DNA of 64,000 nucleotides, from the NCBI RefSeq assembly GCF_014200015.1, contig NZ_JACHOT010000002.1, positions 496,001 to 560,000 of the forward strand, read 5' to 3'. The DNA comes from Aminobacter niigataensis (lineage in GTDB: Bacteria > Pseudomonadota > Alphaproteobacteria > Rhizobiales > Rhizobiaceae). The position numbers and the translations under genes were made by a program. Below the pieces are notes generated by a model. The model was not told the DNA's origin. It did no database searches and was given only the letters and a program-made list of their open reading frames with translations. Position 1 is the stretch's first letter. Each line of letters starts with the position of its first letter. Positions 48,902-57,989 of this stretch are shown here, in pieces.

Positions 48902-50497
48902 TCAGCCGCGCGAGACGTTCCAGAAGGGCACGAGATCGGGCAGCCCGATCATGCCGTTGACGTCGCTGCGCATGGCCGCCGTGTCGAACCACTGGCCGAG
49001 ATAGACGTGCGGCACGAAATTCCAGGCGTTCTCCTGCATCTCGTGGGCGATCTTCTGGCGCGAGGCGAGATCGGGAGCAGCCGCCCAGGCGTCGCGAAGC
49101 TGTTCATGCTTCGCATCCTCCGGCCATCCGAACCAGCCCTTCTCGCCCGTGGCGGCATGACCCGCCAGCGCGATCGGGTTGTTGTAGGCGCTGCCGGAAG
49201 CATAGGTCATGAAAATGTTCCAGCCGCCTTCGGAAGCCTTGCCCTTGTTGGAGCGGCGGGCGACGATACCGGCCCAGTCTAGGGGCACGAGTTCGACGTT
49301 GACGCCAGCTTGGCGAAGCCATTGGGCGAGGAGCAGCGAAGCATTGCTGAGCACCGGCAAGGTGGTCTGCTGCATGATGACGACAGGCGTCCCGTCATAG
49401 CCCGCTTCCTTGAAGAGGGCCGCGGCCTTCTCGATGTTCTGCCCGCCCTTGAACCAACCGGTATTGGCATCGCTTTCCATCGTCGTGCCGCAGGCGAAGA
49501 GCGAAGCACAACCCTTGTAATGTTTCGGGTCGCCGAAGGTCGCCTGCATGACGGCCGCCTGATCGATGAGGTACAGCATCGCTTGGCGCGCCTTGACGTT
49601 GTTGAAGGGCGGCTGGAGCGTGTTCATGCGCAGCCAGCCCATAGCGCCGGTCTTGTTCAGCACTTCGAGCTTCACCGAACTGTCGCCCTCGAGCTGGCTC
49701 AGCAACTCCGGGGAAATCTTCTCGATGAAGTCGATCTCGCCAGCCTGGAGGGCGGAAACCGCCGTCTGCTCGTCAGGCATGTTCTGGAGGATGATGCGTT
49801 CGAATTTGGCGACCTTGCCGCCGGCGAAACCCGAGGCGGGCTCGGCAACGGCAACGTATTCCGGGTTACGGTCATAGACATACTGCGAGCCGGTACGGGT
49901 CTCGGCGCGGTTGAACATGTAGGGACCGGAACCGACAGCTTCGGTGATCGGTTTGCCCGGATCGGTCGAGGCGTCGGCCTCGCGCATGATAAAGCAAATC
50001 GACGGCGAGGACTTGCCGAGCCAGTCGAGGATCAGCGGATAAGGCTCATTGAGGACGATGGAGAAGGAGGAGTCATCCTTGGCGGAAACGTCGGCCACGC
50101 GCTTGAAGAGATGCTGTCCGGCGCCGTCGCGGGCGCCCCAGCGCTTGATGGAAGCGACCGCGTCGCGGGCCGTGACCGGCTGGCCATCGTGAAATTTCAG
50201 GCCTTTGCGCAGGATGAAGACATAGGTCAGGCCATCGTCGGAAACAGTGTAGTCCGAAACCATCTGCGGCCGGGTGATCGAATCCGCGTCGTGACCGAAC
50301 AGCGTGTCGTAGATCAGCGCGCCGTGATAGGCGGTGATGCTGGCGGTGGTCGCGATCGGGTCGAGCGATGCCAGATCGGCGTGCATGACGCAACGCAACG
50401 TTGTCGACCGGGCAGTGGCAAAAGAGAAACGTGGAGCGGCGATCAGGATGCCGGCAAAAGCGGCGCCCTGCAGAAGCGTGCGGCGAGTAGTTTTCAT
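48902..50497 (-). CDS. Peptide-type ABC transporter substrate-binding protein
   Basis: A 531-residue SBP_bac_5 (DppA-type) protein with a twin-arginine-like signal (KTTRRTLLQGAAFAGILIAA). The mature part contains LRCVMHADLASLDPIATTAS, the family motif KFHDGQPVTARDAVAS, and GSGPYMFNR. It collects the substrate in the periplasm for the importer. The ATG at 50497 has a GGGGGAT site upstream. It is first in the leftward operon and divergent from the amidotransferase-RidA gene. Confidence 0.92.
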   Translation of the reverse strand: MKTTRRTLLQGAAFAGILIAAPRFSFATARSTTLRCVMHADLASLDPIATTASITAYHGALIYDTLFGHDADSITRPQMVSDYTVSDDGLTYVFILRKGLKFHDGQPVTARDAVASIKRWGARDGAGQHLFKRVADVSAKDDSSFSIVLNEPYPLILDWLGKSSPSICFIMREADASTDPGKPITEAVGSGPYMFNRAETRTGSQYVYDRNPEYVAVAEPASGFAGGKVAKFERIILQNMPDEQTAVSALQAGEIDFIEKISPELLSQLEGDSSVKLEVLNKTGAMGWLRMNTLQPPFNNVKARQAMLYLIDQAAVMQATFGDPKHYKGCASLFACGTTMESDANTGWFKGGQNIEKAAALFKEAGYDGTPVVIMQQTTLPVLSNASLLLAQWLRQAGVNVELVPLDWAGIVARRSNKGKASEGGWNIFMTYASGSAYNNPIALAGHAATGEKGWFGWPEDAKHEQLRDAWAAAPDLASRQKIAHEMQENAWNFVPHVYLGQWFDTAAMRSDVNGMIGLPDLVPFWNVSRG

Positions 50498-50805
50498 TTT
50501 TATCCCCCTGGTGATTTGCCGGGGTCCACGGACGCGCCTCCGCAAACCTTGATGAAAAGATGACAGCAGACCGGGATCGAGAATTTTATTTTTCAGCCAT
50601 GTTGTTTTACTTTTCGACGTTTTTTCATCCGCCGGTTGCGGAGAGCGCCAGCTGAAAGCCGAGCAGCGACAATTCTTCAAAGAGAATGGCTTTTTTTCAA
50701 AATTCAATCGCCGACTCTCCTGCCACAGTCTGGGGCTCCAGATGTAACGAACGCGGGAAAGTGGGCCGTTCCCTAGCCGCGTCATTGCCCCGAAAGCACC
50801 CCGGT
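50498..50805. promoter_or_regulatory. Divergent promoter region of the transport/catabolic cluster
   Basis: This 308-base gap drives the leftward transporter operon and the rightward GATase-RidA operon. It is relatively AT-rich at 50580-50640 with homopolymer runs such as TTTTATTTTTC. No clear operator was identified. The GlxA-type AraC protein encoded at 53299 is the natural candidate regulator. Confidence 0.5.
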
Positions 50806-51993
50806 ATGAACGAACGCCTTTTGCGCAAAGACGACATGAAAGCCGCCGCAATCCAGGGGCCCCTCATTCTGATATCGCCCGACATCACAGACAGCGCCGA
50901 GCCGGAATATGCCGTCCGCGCAAATTATGCCGAGGCTATCGCCGAGGCGGGGGGCGCCCCCTTGATCCTGCCCTGCGAAATCGCCTTTCTGGAAACGGCA
51001 CTCGCCGTCGCCGACGGCATCCTGATCGCAGGTGCGAACCCGGGCGCCGATGTGACCGACAAGCGGACCGAATTCGAGAAGGCACTGGTCCAGGGTACGC
51101 TGGCGCGGCAGATTCCGCTGCTGGGCATTTGCCACGGCATGCAGCTCATCGGCGAGCATCTGGGCGGACATGTGGTGCGCGACGATCCCGCACTTCTTGC
51201 CGAAGTGACGCCGCATATCCCGCAGGCTGTGCCGAACGCGGTCGCGCACGAAATCCTGATCGAACCCGGCAGCCATCTCGCCCGCTTGAGCGAGGCAACC
51301 CGCGCAGACGTCAACAGCTTGCACCGCCACGCGCTGGCGGATACCGGTCGCTTCAGGGTCGCGGCACGCGCGCCGGACGGCGTGGTGGAGGCGATTGAGG
51401 CGGACGGTCAAGGCTTCTGCATGGGCGTGCAGTGGCACCCGGAATACCGGCTGACAGAACTCGACCGCCGCATTCTGGCAGGCTTCGTCGGGGAATGTTC
51501 GGCGAGAGCGCGGACGGTGGCGAGAGGCGGTGTCGCCTCGCGGCTTGCCGCGCTCGGGCTTGCCCTTCCCGATGCACCGGTTCCGCCCGGCGCTTTCGTC
51601 GGCGCTGTGCGCCACGGCAATGTCGTCACGGTCTCCGGCCAGGTGCCGTTGAAGGATGGAACCGTGATGACGACTGGCAGGCTCGGCCAGGACGTGTCCC
51701 TCGAAGAGGGGCAGGACTGCGCACGCTACGCGCTGCTTAACGCTCTCGCCCAACTCGGCAAGGTGGCCGGCGGACTGGAGCGCGTCGCCGGCTTCGTGCG
51801 CCTCGCGGGCTATGTCGCCGCCGCCCCGGATTTTACCCGCCACGGGGCTGTGATCGACGGCGCCTCGGAACTCTTGCGGACGCTTTTCCCGGAAAACTGG
51901 GCCCATGCCCGCGTTGCGCTCGGCGTTTCCTCGCTACCGCGCGGCGTTCCGGTCGAGATTGAACTCTCCGCTGTGCTGAAGGAGGGGGAATGA
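50806..51993 (+). CDS. Class I glutamine amidotransferase (PuuD-like) fused to RidA domain
   Basis: A 395-residue two-domain protein. Residues about 15-235 form a peptidase C26/PuuD-type amidotransferase with the nucleophile Cys109 in GICHGMQLIG and the His211/Glu213 pair in QWHPEYR; relatives hydrolyse gamma-glutamyl amides such as gamma-glutamyl-GABA. Residues about 243-393 form a RidA domain, with the imine-binding arginine (Arg369) in HARVALGVSSLP and the ending PVEIELSAVL. RidA hydrolyses reactive imines, which fits the flavin oxidase encoded next. ATG 50836 is an alternative start; neither has a strong ribosome site. Confidence 0.88.
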   Translation: MNERLLRKDDMKAAAIQGPLILISPDITDSAEPEYAVRANYAEAIAEAGGAPLILPCEIAFLETALAVADGILIAGANPGADVTDKRTEFEKALVQGTLARQIPLLGICHGMQLIGEHLGGHVVRDDPALLAEVTPHIPQAVPNAVAHEILIEPGSHLARLSEATRADVNSLHRHALADTGRFRVAARAPDGVVEAIEADGQGFCMGVQWHPEYRLTELDRRILAGFVGECSARARTVARGGVASRLAALGLALPDAPVPPGAFVGAVRHGNVVTVSGQVPLKDGTVMTTGRLGQDVSLEEGQDCARYALLNALAQLGKVAGGLERVAGFVRLAGYVAAAPDFTRHGAVIDGASELLRTLFPENWAHARVALGVSSLPRGVPVEIELSAVLKEGE

Positions 51994-51994
51994 A

Positions 51995-53218
51995 ATGGCG
52001 AAGGTTGCCATCATCGGGGCGGGCGTCGTCGGAACCGCCTCCGCCTATATGCTGTGCAAGGCTGGCCTGGACGTCACGCTGATCGACCGCAACCCCGGTC
52101 CGGCGCAGGGTGCAAGCCGCGCCAACGGCGCCCAGCTTTCCTACGCCTATGGCGATGCGCTGGCCTCGCCTTCCTTCCTCGCCCACATGCCGGAAATCCT
52201 TCTGAAGCGTGATCCCGCCTATCGCGTGCGGCTTCAGGCCGATCCCGAATTCCTGATCTGGGGTCTCCGCTTCCTCTTCAACAGCCTGCAATCACGCTTC
52301 ATCGCCAACACACGATATCTGCTGCAAATGGCGGCTGAAACAAGCGATCTGCTCGGGGATGTGCTGAAGGAATTCGACCTGTCCTTCGACTACCAATCCT
52401 CCGGCAAGATGATCCTCTATTCGACCGCCGCTGCTTGCCAGGCGACTGCCGGCACGCGCCGGCTCAAGCAGTCGATGGGTATCCGGCAGGAAGTGCTCGA
52501 CCGCTCCGGGGCAACCGCCATCGAACCCGCGCTGGCCCATTACCCGGACGAGATCGCGCGGGTGATCTACAGCGAAGGCGACGCCGCCGGCAGGCCGGAT
52601 GTCTTCTGCACCACATTCATCGAACGACTTCGCGAGCGCTACGGCCTCAAGACCATTTTCGGTGAGGAGGTCGAGAAAATCCTCAGCCATGCCGGCCGCG
52701 TGAGCGGGCTCGCATTCCGCTCCCGCGAGCCGCTGGCCTGCGATCTCGCTGTCGCCGCCTCCGGGTGCTCGACGGAACTGCTACCCTGGCGCGACCGCCT
52801 GCCAGGCGCGCTGTGGCCGGTACAGGGATATTCCATTAGCGCGCCAGCCACCGAGAAGGCGATGCGCGTATCGATCACGGACCTCCAGCGCAAGATCGTC
52901 TTCGCGCGGCTCGGAAATACAATACGGGCGGCAGGGCTGGCCGACATAGGGGCGCGACCTTACCACTTCAATGGCGAACGATTCGAGAGCTTCCGCTCCG
53001 CTGCCGTGGAAGCCTTCGGGCAGAGTTTCGCCCATTCCAGCAACGCCGACCTCAACGCCTGGTCGGGTGTACGCCCGTGCACACCCTCCTCGCGACCGCT
53101 CATCCGGCCCGGCAGCCTGAAGGGTCTCTATCTCAATCTCGGCCACGGCACACTTGGCTGGACACTCTGCCTCGGCTCGGCCAAGCGGCTGGCCACCGTC
53201 ATCAAGGAAACCAAATAA
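51995..53218 (+). CDS. FAD-dependent amine/D-amino-acid oxidoreductase (DadA-like)
   Basis: A 407-residue flavoprotein. AKVAIIGAGVVGTASAYMLC is the FAD site; GASRANGAQLSYAYGDALAS parallels the ETSFANSG motif of DadA; the C-terminal WSGVRPCTPSSRPLIRPGS and NLGHGTLGWTLCLGSAKRL close the fold. It should oxidise an amine or D-amino acid to an imine. It begins one base after the GATase-RidA stop codon, so the two are translated together, and a RidA domain to hydrolyse the imine is supplied by that neighbour. The true substrate is unknown. Confidence 0.87.
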   Translation: MAKVAIIGAGVVGTASAYMLCKAGLDVTLIDRNPGPAQGASRANGAQLSYAYGDALASPSFLAHMPEILLKRDPAYRVRLQADPEFLIWGLRFLFNSLQSRFIANTRYLLQMAAETSDLLGDVLKEFDLSFDYQSSGKMILYSTAAACQATAGTRRLKQSMGIRQEVLDRSGATAIEPALAHYPDEIARVIYSEGDAAGRPDVFCTTFIERLRERYGLKTIFGEEVEKILSHAGRVSGLAFRSREPLACDLAVAASGCSTELLPWRDRLPGALWPVQGYSISAPATEKAMRVSITDLQRKIVFARLGNTIRAAGLADIGARPYHFNGERFESFRSAAVEAFGQSFAHSSNADLNAWSGVRPCTPSSRPLIRPGSLKGLYLNLGHGTLGWTLCLGSAKRLATVIKETK

Positions 53219-53298
53219 AGCCGTTAAGTATAGAATGTTTCAACATTCGCCATCTTCTATAAAAACTCCGTAGACATAGTAATCAGGAGATCGGCGGG

Positions 53299-54360
53299 AT
53301 GACGGAAGACGGAGTTGCGGTGGGGCCGGCTGGGACGGAGTATGTCCGATGGCTGGACGGGCTCTGGACGGAAAGGCTTCTTTCCGTGCAAGACCGCAAA
53401 CCGGATATTTCAGTCGGCATCCTGCTGTGGCCCACCTTTCCGATGATGTCGCTGACGGGCATCATCGAGCCACTCCGTCACGCAGCGGATTTCGGCGACA
53501 ACTCCCGTCCCCTCCACTGCCGCTGGTCGATCATGGGCAAGCCGGATTATGCAGCCGTCGCCAGTTGCGGCATTCGCGTGCAGGCGGACTCGCCCTACAT
53601 CAATCCGACGGATTTTGACTACGTCATCGTTGTCGGAGGCCTTTTGCCACGCCTGCGAACCGCCCCTTCCACCCACCGCGATTACATCCGCGTCGCGGCT
53701 TCGGCCGGCGTAACGATCGTCGGCGTCTGCACCGGCTCGTTCATCCTCGCACAAGAGGGACTGCTGGTTGGAAGGAAGGCCGCCATCCACCCCTATCACC
53801 GGGACGATTTTCAGGTCGCCTTCCCACGCCAGCCCCTGTCGACCCGCGACGATTACCTGATCGAGAACGGCCGGGTGACCGTGCCCGGCGGCATTTCCAT
53901 TTTTTCGCTGATGACCGAACTCATCCGCAACCATTGCGGACCGGACCGCGCCGCCAAAGCCGTCTACCAGCTATCGCTGACGGATCAGAAAAGCATGAGC
54001 GCCTTCGATCAGGAACGGGCATCATCGTTCCGCCATGTTGGAGATGCCCGTGTCCAGCGGGCTGTCGTTTTCATTGAGAGCCGCAAGGGCCGCGACGTCT
54101 CCCCGGAAATGGTGGCTGCCTCCGTCGGTCTCTCTCCCCGACAGTTCGCACGGTTGTTTCAGGATCATATCGGCATGACGCCTAAACACTTCATCCTGGA
54201 AACACGTCTCCGGTACGTGCATTTTTTGCTTGAGAACAGCGTCCTTCCCATTACCGCCATTGCCTTCGAGACGGGCTTTGCCGACTCGGCGCACCTGGCG
54301 ACCGCTTTTCGTAAGAAGTACAACACGTCGCCGAGCGAGTTCCGTCACCGCCGAAGTTGA
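53299..54360 (+). CDS. GlxA-type AraC family regulator (DJ-1/PfpI domain)
   Basis: A 353-residue protein. Residues about 35-210 form a DJ-1/PfpI-like sensor domain (VGILLWPTFPMMSLTGIIEP; GVCTGSFILAQEGLLVGRKA), and the C-terminal 100 residues are an AraC double helix-turn-helix (VAASVGLSPRQFARLFQDHI; PITAIAFETGFADSAHLATA). This layout is shared by GlxA-family regulators such as GbdR, CdhR and ArgR, which sense amines and amino acids and activate their catabolic genes. It closes the rightward operon or follows it closely (80 bases), so it is the likely activator of the cluster. Confidence 0.9.
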   Translation: MTEDGVAVGPAGTEYVRWLDGLWTERLLSVQDRKPDISVGILLWPTFPMMSLTGIIEPLRHAADFGDNSRPLHCRWSIMGKPDYAAVASCGIRVQADSPYINPTDFDYVIVVGGLLPRLRTAPSTHRDYIRVAASAGVTIVGVCTGSFILAQEGLLVGRKAAIHPYHRDDFQVAFPRQPLSTRDDYLIENGRVTVPGGISIFSLMTELIRNHCGPDRAAKAVYQLSLTDQKSMSAFDQERASSFRHVGDARVQRAVVFIESRKGRDVSPEMVAASVGLSPRQFARLFQDHIGMTPKHFILETRLRYVHFLLENSVLPITAIAFETGFADSAHLATAFRKKYNTSPSEFRHRRS

Positions 54361-54398
54361 GCGGAGACCGTGACGGTGGGGTGGGATCACACACCCCG

Positions 54399-56198
54399 TC
54401 ATGCGTGCTCGGCGATCACCGCGAGGAAGGCGGGGCCGTAGCGGTCGAGCTTGGCTTCGCCGACACCGGGCACGTTCGCCATCTCGGCGCGCGACGCGGG
54501 TCGCACTGCTGCAAGCTCGATCAAAGTCTTGTCGTGGAAAATCACATAGGGTGGCACGTTCTGCGTGCGCGCTATGTCCGTGCGCTTGCGCCGCAGGGCC
54601 TGGAACAGGTCATGGTCCGCATCGGAGACAGAGGACTGTGCCGTGCTGAGCGCAACCTTGCCGCGTTTGGCGCGCGTTGGCGCCGGTACGCGCAGCATCA
54701 GCGCCGGCTTGTCGCGCAAGAAGTCGCGGCCGGCAGGTGCGATCGATAGGCCGCCATGACCTGTGAGGTCGACGTCGATGAGGCGCAGCGCGATGAGCTG
54801 GCGCAGGATCGCCCGCCACGTGCGGTTGTCGTGCTCGGTGCCGATGCCGAAGGTGGAGATGCGGTCATGGCCGAACTGGGCGATGCGCTCGTTGTCGACG
54901 CCCAGCAGCACGTCGACAACATAGGCTTGCCCGAAACGCTCGCCGGTGCGGTAGATGCACGACAGCGCCTTTTGCGCCGCAATGGCGCCGTCGAACAATT
55001 TTGGCGGCTCCGCGCAGGTGTCGCAATTGCCGCATGGTTCGCTATGGTCACCGAAATAAGACAGCAGAACCTGTCGGCGGCAGCTTGCCGTCTCGGCCAG
55101 CCCCAGCAGCGCATCGAGTTTCTGCCGCTCCATGCGCTTGCGCTGGTCGGGCGCCTCCGATTCCTCGATGAAGCGGCTGCGCAGCGCGATGTCGTCGTAG
55201 CCGTAAAGCATCAGCGTATCGGACGGCAGGCCGTCGCGTCCGGCACGCCCAGTCTCCTGATAATAGGCCTCGATGCTGCCCGGCAGGTCGATATGGGCAA
55301 CGAAGCGCACGTCCGGCTTGTCGATGCCCATGCCGAAGGCGACGGTGGCGACCATGATGACCGCCTCGCCATGCTGGAAGCGCATCTGGTTGGCTTCGCG
55401 CGCCGCCTTGTCCATGCCGGCGTGGTAGGCCAGCGCATCGTAGCCGAGGCCCTGAAGCCAGGCGGCGGTTTCCTCGGTCCGGCGTTTCGACAGGCAGTAG
55501 ACGATCCCGCTCTCGCCTTCATAGCGCTTGAGGAACTCCTTGAGCTGGGCGCGCGGATTGTCCTTTTCCTCGATGGCGTAGCGAATGTTGGGCCGGTCGA
55601 AACCGGCGATGAAGGCGTCGGTCTCGTCGATTTCGAGGTGCGACAGGATTTCCGCGCGGGTCGGCTCGTCCGCAGTGGCCGTCAGCGCCATGCGCGGGGT
55701 GCCGGCAAAGCGCGAAACGACAGCGTCGAGCTGGCGATAGGAAGGACGGAAATCGTGCCCCCACTGCGACAGGCAATGCGCCTCGTCGATGGCGATCAGC
55801 GACAGCTTCACGCCGTCCAGCATCTCCAGCACATCAGGCCGCAGCAAGGTTTCGGGTGAGACATAGAGGAGGTCGAGCGCACCAGTGCGGATATCGTGCC
55901 ACAGGCTGCGGCGCCCGTCGGGTGAAAGGTCGGAGTTGAGCCCCGCCGCCCGCACCCCAGCTTGGCGCAGTGCCGACACCTGATCGGCCATCAGCGCCAG
56001 CAGCGGCGAAACGATGAGCCCCATGCCGGGACGGACGATTGCGGGGATCTGGTAGCACAACGACTTACCGCCGCCAGTCGGCATCAGCACGAAGGCGTTG
56101 TTGCCGGCGATGACATGCTCGACGATCCGCGCCTGCGGTCCCCTGAACGCATCATAGCCATAAATGGTCTTGAGAATTTCGAGGGCGGTGGCGGTCAT
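54399..56198 (-). CDS. recQ: ATP-dependent DNA helicase RecQ
   Basis: A 599-residue helicase. Walker A is in LMPTGGGKSLCYQIP, the DExH box in IDEAHCLSQWGHDFRPSYR, and the helicase C-domain in VRFVAHIDLPGSIEAYYQE. Zinc-binding cysteines lie at CRRQVLLSYFGDHSEPCGNC, followed by the winged-helix domain and a C-terminal HRDC domain (VPGVGEAKLDRYGPAF). RecQ unwinds DNA in recombination repair. It marks the return to ordinary chromosome after the accessory region. The ATG at 56198 was chosen over an in-frame TTG 12 bases earlier; neither has a strong ribosome site. Confidence 0.96.
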   Translation of the reverse strand: MTATALEILKTIYGYDAFRGPQARIVEHVIAGNNAFVLMPTGGGKSLCYQIPAIVRPGMGLIVSPLLALMADQVSALRQAGVRAAGLNSDLSPDGRRSLWHDIRTGALDLLYVSPETLLRPDVLEMLDGVKLSLIAIDEAHCLSQWGHDFRPSYRQLDAVVSRFAGTPRMALTATADEPTRAEILSHLEIDETDAFIAGFDRPNIRYAIEEKDNPRAQLKEFLKRYEGESGIVYCLSKRRTEETAAWLQGLGYDALAYHAGMDKAAREANQMRFQHGEAVIMVATVAFGMGIDKPDVRFVAHIDLPGSIEAYYQETGRAGRDGLPSDTLMLYGYDDIALRSRFIEESEAPDQRKRMERQKLDALLGLAETASCRRQVLLSYFGDHSEPCGNCDTCAEPPKLFDGAIAAQKALSCIYRTGERFGQAYVVDVLLGVDNERIAQFGHDRISTFGIGTEHDNRTWRAILRQLIALRLIDVDLTGHGGLSIAPAGRDFLRDKPALMLRVPAPTRAKRGKVALSTAQSSVSDADHDLFQALRRKRTDIARTQNVPPYVIFHDKTLIELAAVRPASRAEMANVPGVGEAKLDRYGPAFLAVIAEHA

Positions 56199-56311
56199 CG
56201 GTGGCTGCAACGGAGAATCATGGAAACGTCCTTCATAGCAGCTTCGCCGTGTCAGCGATCGTTGATGCGCCTTTCTGTCGGGCTACTTGCAACAGTTCGT
56301 CGGTTTGCTCC

Positions 56312-57586
56312 TCAGGCCGAGTGAACGTCGTGGTCGGGGCTTGGCCTGGTAAAGCCCAGCCTAGCCAAGCCCAAGCGAACCTCCGGTGCGCTCATGAACA
56401 GTTTCCACAAAAGCCCAGTCCGATGGTTCTCGATCATCGCAACAATCGGCCCCTGATTGATGGCGAGGAAGGTTCGCGCGTACCAGTTCCGGTTCTCGCA
56501 GAACGCGTCGACAAAACCGAAGCGGCCCCAGATGCGTTTACCCGGCTTGGCCAGGAAACCGCGCAAGGCCGACATCGCCTGGTCGGGCATGTAGGGAAAG
56601 CTCGACAGGGCGGCGCTCGGCGTGATGACGCCAATGTCCCTATCCGGCGCATGCGCGACATAGCCCGTCGGGCCATGCGATGCGGTCAGTCCCCAGCAAT
56701 CGGCACCATATCCCTGATGGCCATGGGGGTTGAGTACGCAATGCCGATGATTGATCCGCGCGTGGCGAACGTTCTGCTCCCAATAGTCGGCATGGCGGTC
56801 TCTCAGCTCTCTCGGATCGAGGCCGCAGAAGGAATAGTGCGCGAAAAACAGCGGGCCGCCAAAATCCGTTCCGAGCGGCAATTCGATGCCGTGATGTTCC
56901 CGCCTGTTATGAAAAGCTGGTCCGGCCGCAAAACCGTTGTGGTAGCAGCCGGGATCGATTGCGTGATGCTGCGATCCCGCCGCCAGCACGAAAGCAAGCA
57001 GGCACTCGTTCCAGCCTGCGATCGGGTTGTTCATCGCCCATCCGTGCTTCGGGCTCCAGTGCCAATAGAGCTTGCCCTTCCGCTGAAACCAGTCCCATTC
57101 GGCCTGCGCCAGCAGCGCATTCACACGTCCGCGAAAACGCTGTTCCTCGCCTGCGCTCCGATCGAGATATTCGCGGGCACAAATCAATCCCTGGAACAGA
57201 AACGTCGTCTCGACAATGTCCGCACCGTCGTCCTTGCGTCGGAAGGGAATGGTGGCACCGGTGCGGCCGTCGATGAAATGCGGGAACATGCCGTGGTAGC
57301 GCGGCGAGCCCTCCAGCAAATCGAGCATCCGATGCAGGCGGCCCAGCGCTTCAACGCGATCGACCCAGCCGCGCTCGACCGCGACGATGATCGCCATGAT
57401 GCCGAAGCCGGAGCCCCCGATCGCAACGAGATCGTTTGGTTTGTTGCCTGTCGTCTTCAGGCGGTCCCGCGCAAGGCCACTGACGGGATGGCCGCCTTCC
57501 CAGAAATAGCGCACAGTCTGCCGCTGCACGAGGTCAAGCAATGCGTCATCGGCAAGCATTGATGGATCGGGCGCAAGGTCGGGCAT
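56312..57586 (-). CDS. Glucoamylase-family (glycoamylase-like domain) protein
   Basis: About 424 residues. LLDLVQRQTVRYFWEGGHP opens the domain; AIGGSGFGIMAIIVAVERGW, FPHFIDGRTGATIPF, GWAMNNPIAGWNECLLAFVL and GVITPSAALSSFPYMPDQAM are typical of the glycoamylase-like (alpha/alpha)6 domain also found in cyclic beta-1,2-glucan synthases. It is a likely glucan hydrolase; the linkage is uncertain. No signal peptide is seen. The start at 57586 is the last ATG before the domain; upstream codons look non-coding. Confidence 0.85.
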   Translation of the reverse strand: MPDLAPDPSMLADDALLDLVQRQTVRYFWEGGHPVSGLARDRLKTTGNKPNDLVAIGGSGFGIMAIIVAVERGWVDRVEALGRLHRMLDLLEGSPRYHGMFPHFIDGRTGATIPFRRKDDGADIVETTFLFQGLICAREYLDRSAGEEQRFRGRVNALLAQAEWDWFQRKGKLYWHWSPKHGWAMNNPIAGWNECLLAFVLAAGSQHHAIDPGCYHNGFAAGPAFHNRREHHGIELPLGTDFGGPLFFAHYSFCGLDPRELRDRHADYWEQNVRHARINHRHCVLNPHGHQGYGADCWGLTASHGPTGYVAHAPDRDIGVITPSAALSSFPYMPDQAMSALRGFLAKPGKRIWGRFGFVDAFCENRNWYARTFLAINQGPIVAMIENHRTGLLWKLFMSAPEVRLGLARLGFTRPSPDHDVHSA

Positions 57587-57713
57587 GCGAGGCAAAGGGA
57601 CGTGTGGGCTTGGCAAACTCAAAGAACCCCACCTAACAACCCAGGCGTCGGCAGCCGCGCGTCGCGGCCTCGCATGGGCCAAGGGCCGCCCGCAACAGAT
57701 CAGCCTATTGGCC

Positions 57714-57989
57714 TCACCGGAAATCGGCGGCGGTCAGGGTATAGTAGGTGCGGCGACCGTGGGAATAGGCTTCGCGTGCGACATCGTAGATTGATTTGCG
57801 CGCTGCGTCGAAGGCCGTCAGGCATTCTGACTCGGACAGCTGCGTCCTGCCTGCCCTGGCCCCTGCTTTCGCCAATGCGCCGGCTTCGACGAAGAAACGC
57901 ACTTCGAACATGCCGTCATGACCGATGAAGCGGACAGCTTTTTTGGCTTCGTCGAAGCTGCGGCTCGGATTGAGAAAAGCGAGTGTCAT
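57714..57989 (-). CDS. DUF1488 family protein
   Basis: A 91-residue protein beginning MTLAFLNPSRSFDEAKKAVR, with FVEAGALAKAG in the middle and a C-terminal YTLTAADF. The NPSRSFD opening, the FxGHD core and the LTAADF end match what I recall of DUF1488, a small family of unknown function. It overlaps the preceding gene by 4 bases (ATGA), so they form a two-gene unit just upstream of the groESL region, transcribed away from it. Confidence 0.75.
   Translation of the reverse strand: MTLAFLNPSRSFDEAKKAVRFIGHDGMFEVRFFVEAGALAKAGARAGRTQLSESECLTAFDAARKSIYDVAREAYSHGRRTYYTLTAADFR

Noticed and set aside
43082-54400. Integrase gene and attachment repeats bounding the tRNA-Ser region
   Set aside because: I looked for an integrase and for a second copy of the tRNA 3' end and found neither; the island claim therefore stays an inference.
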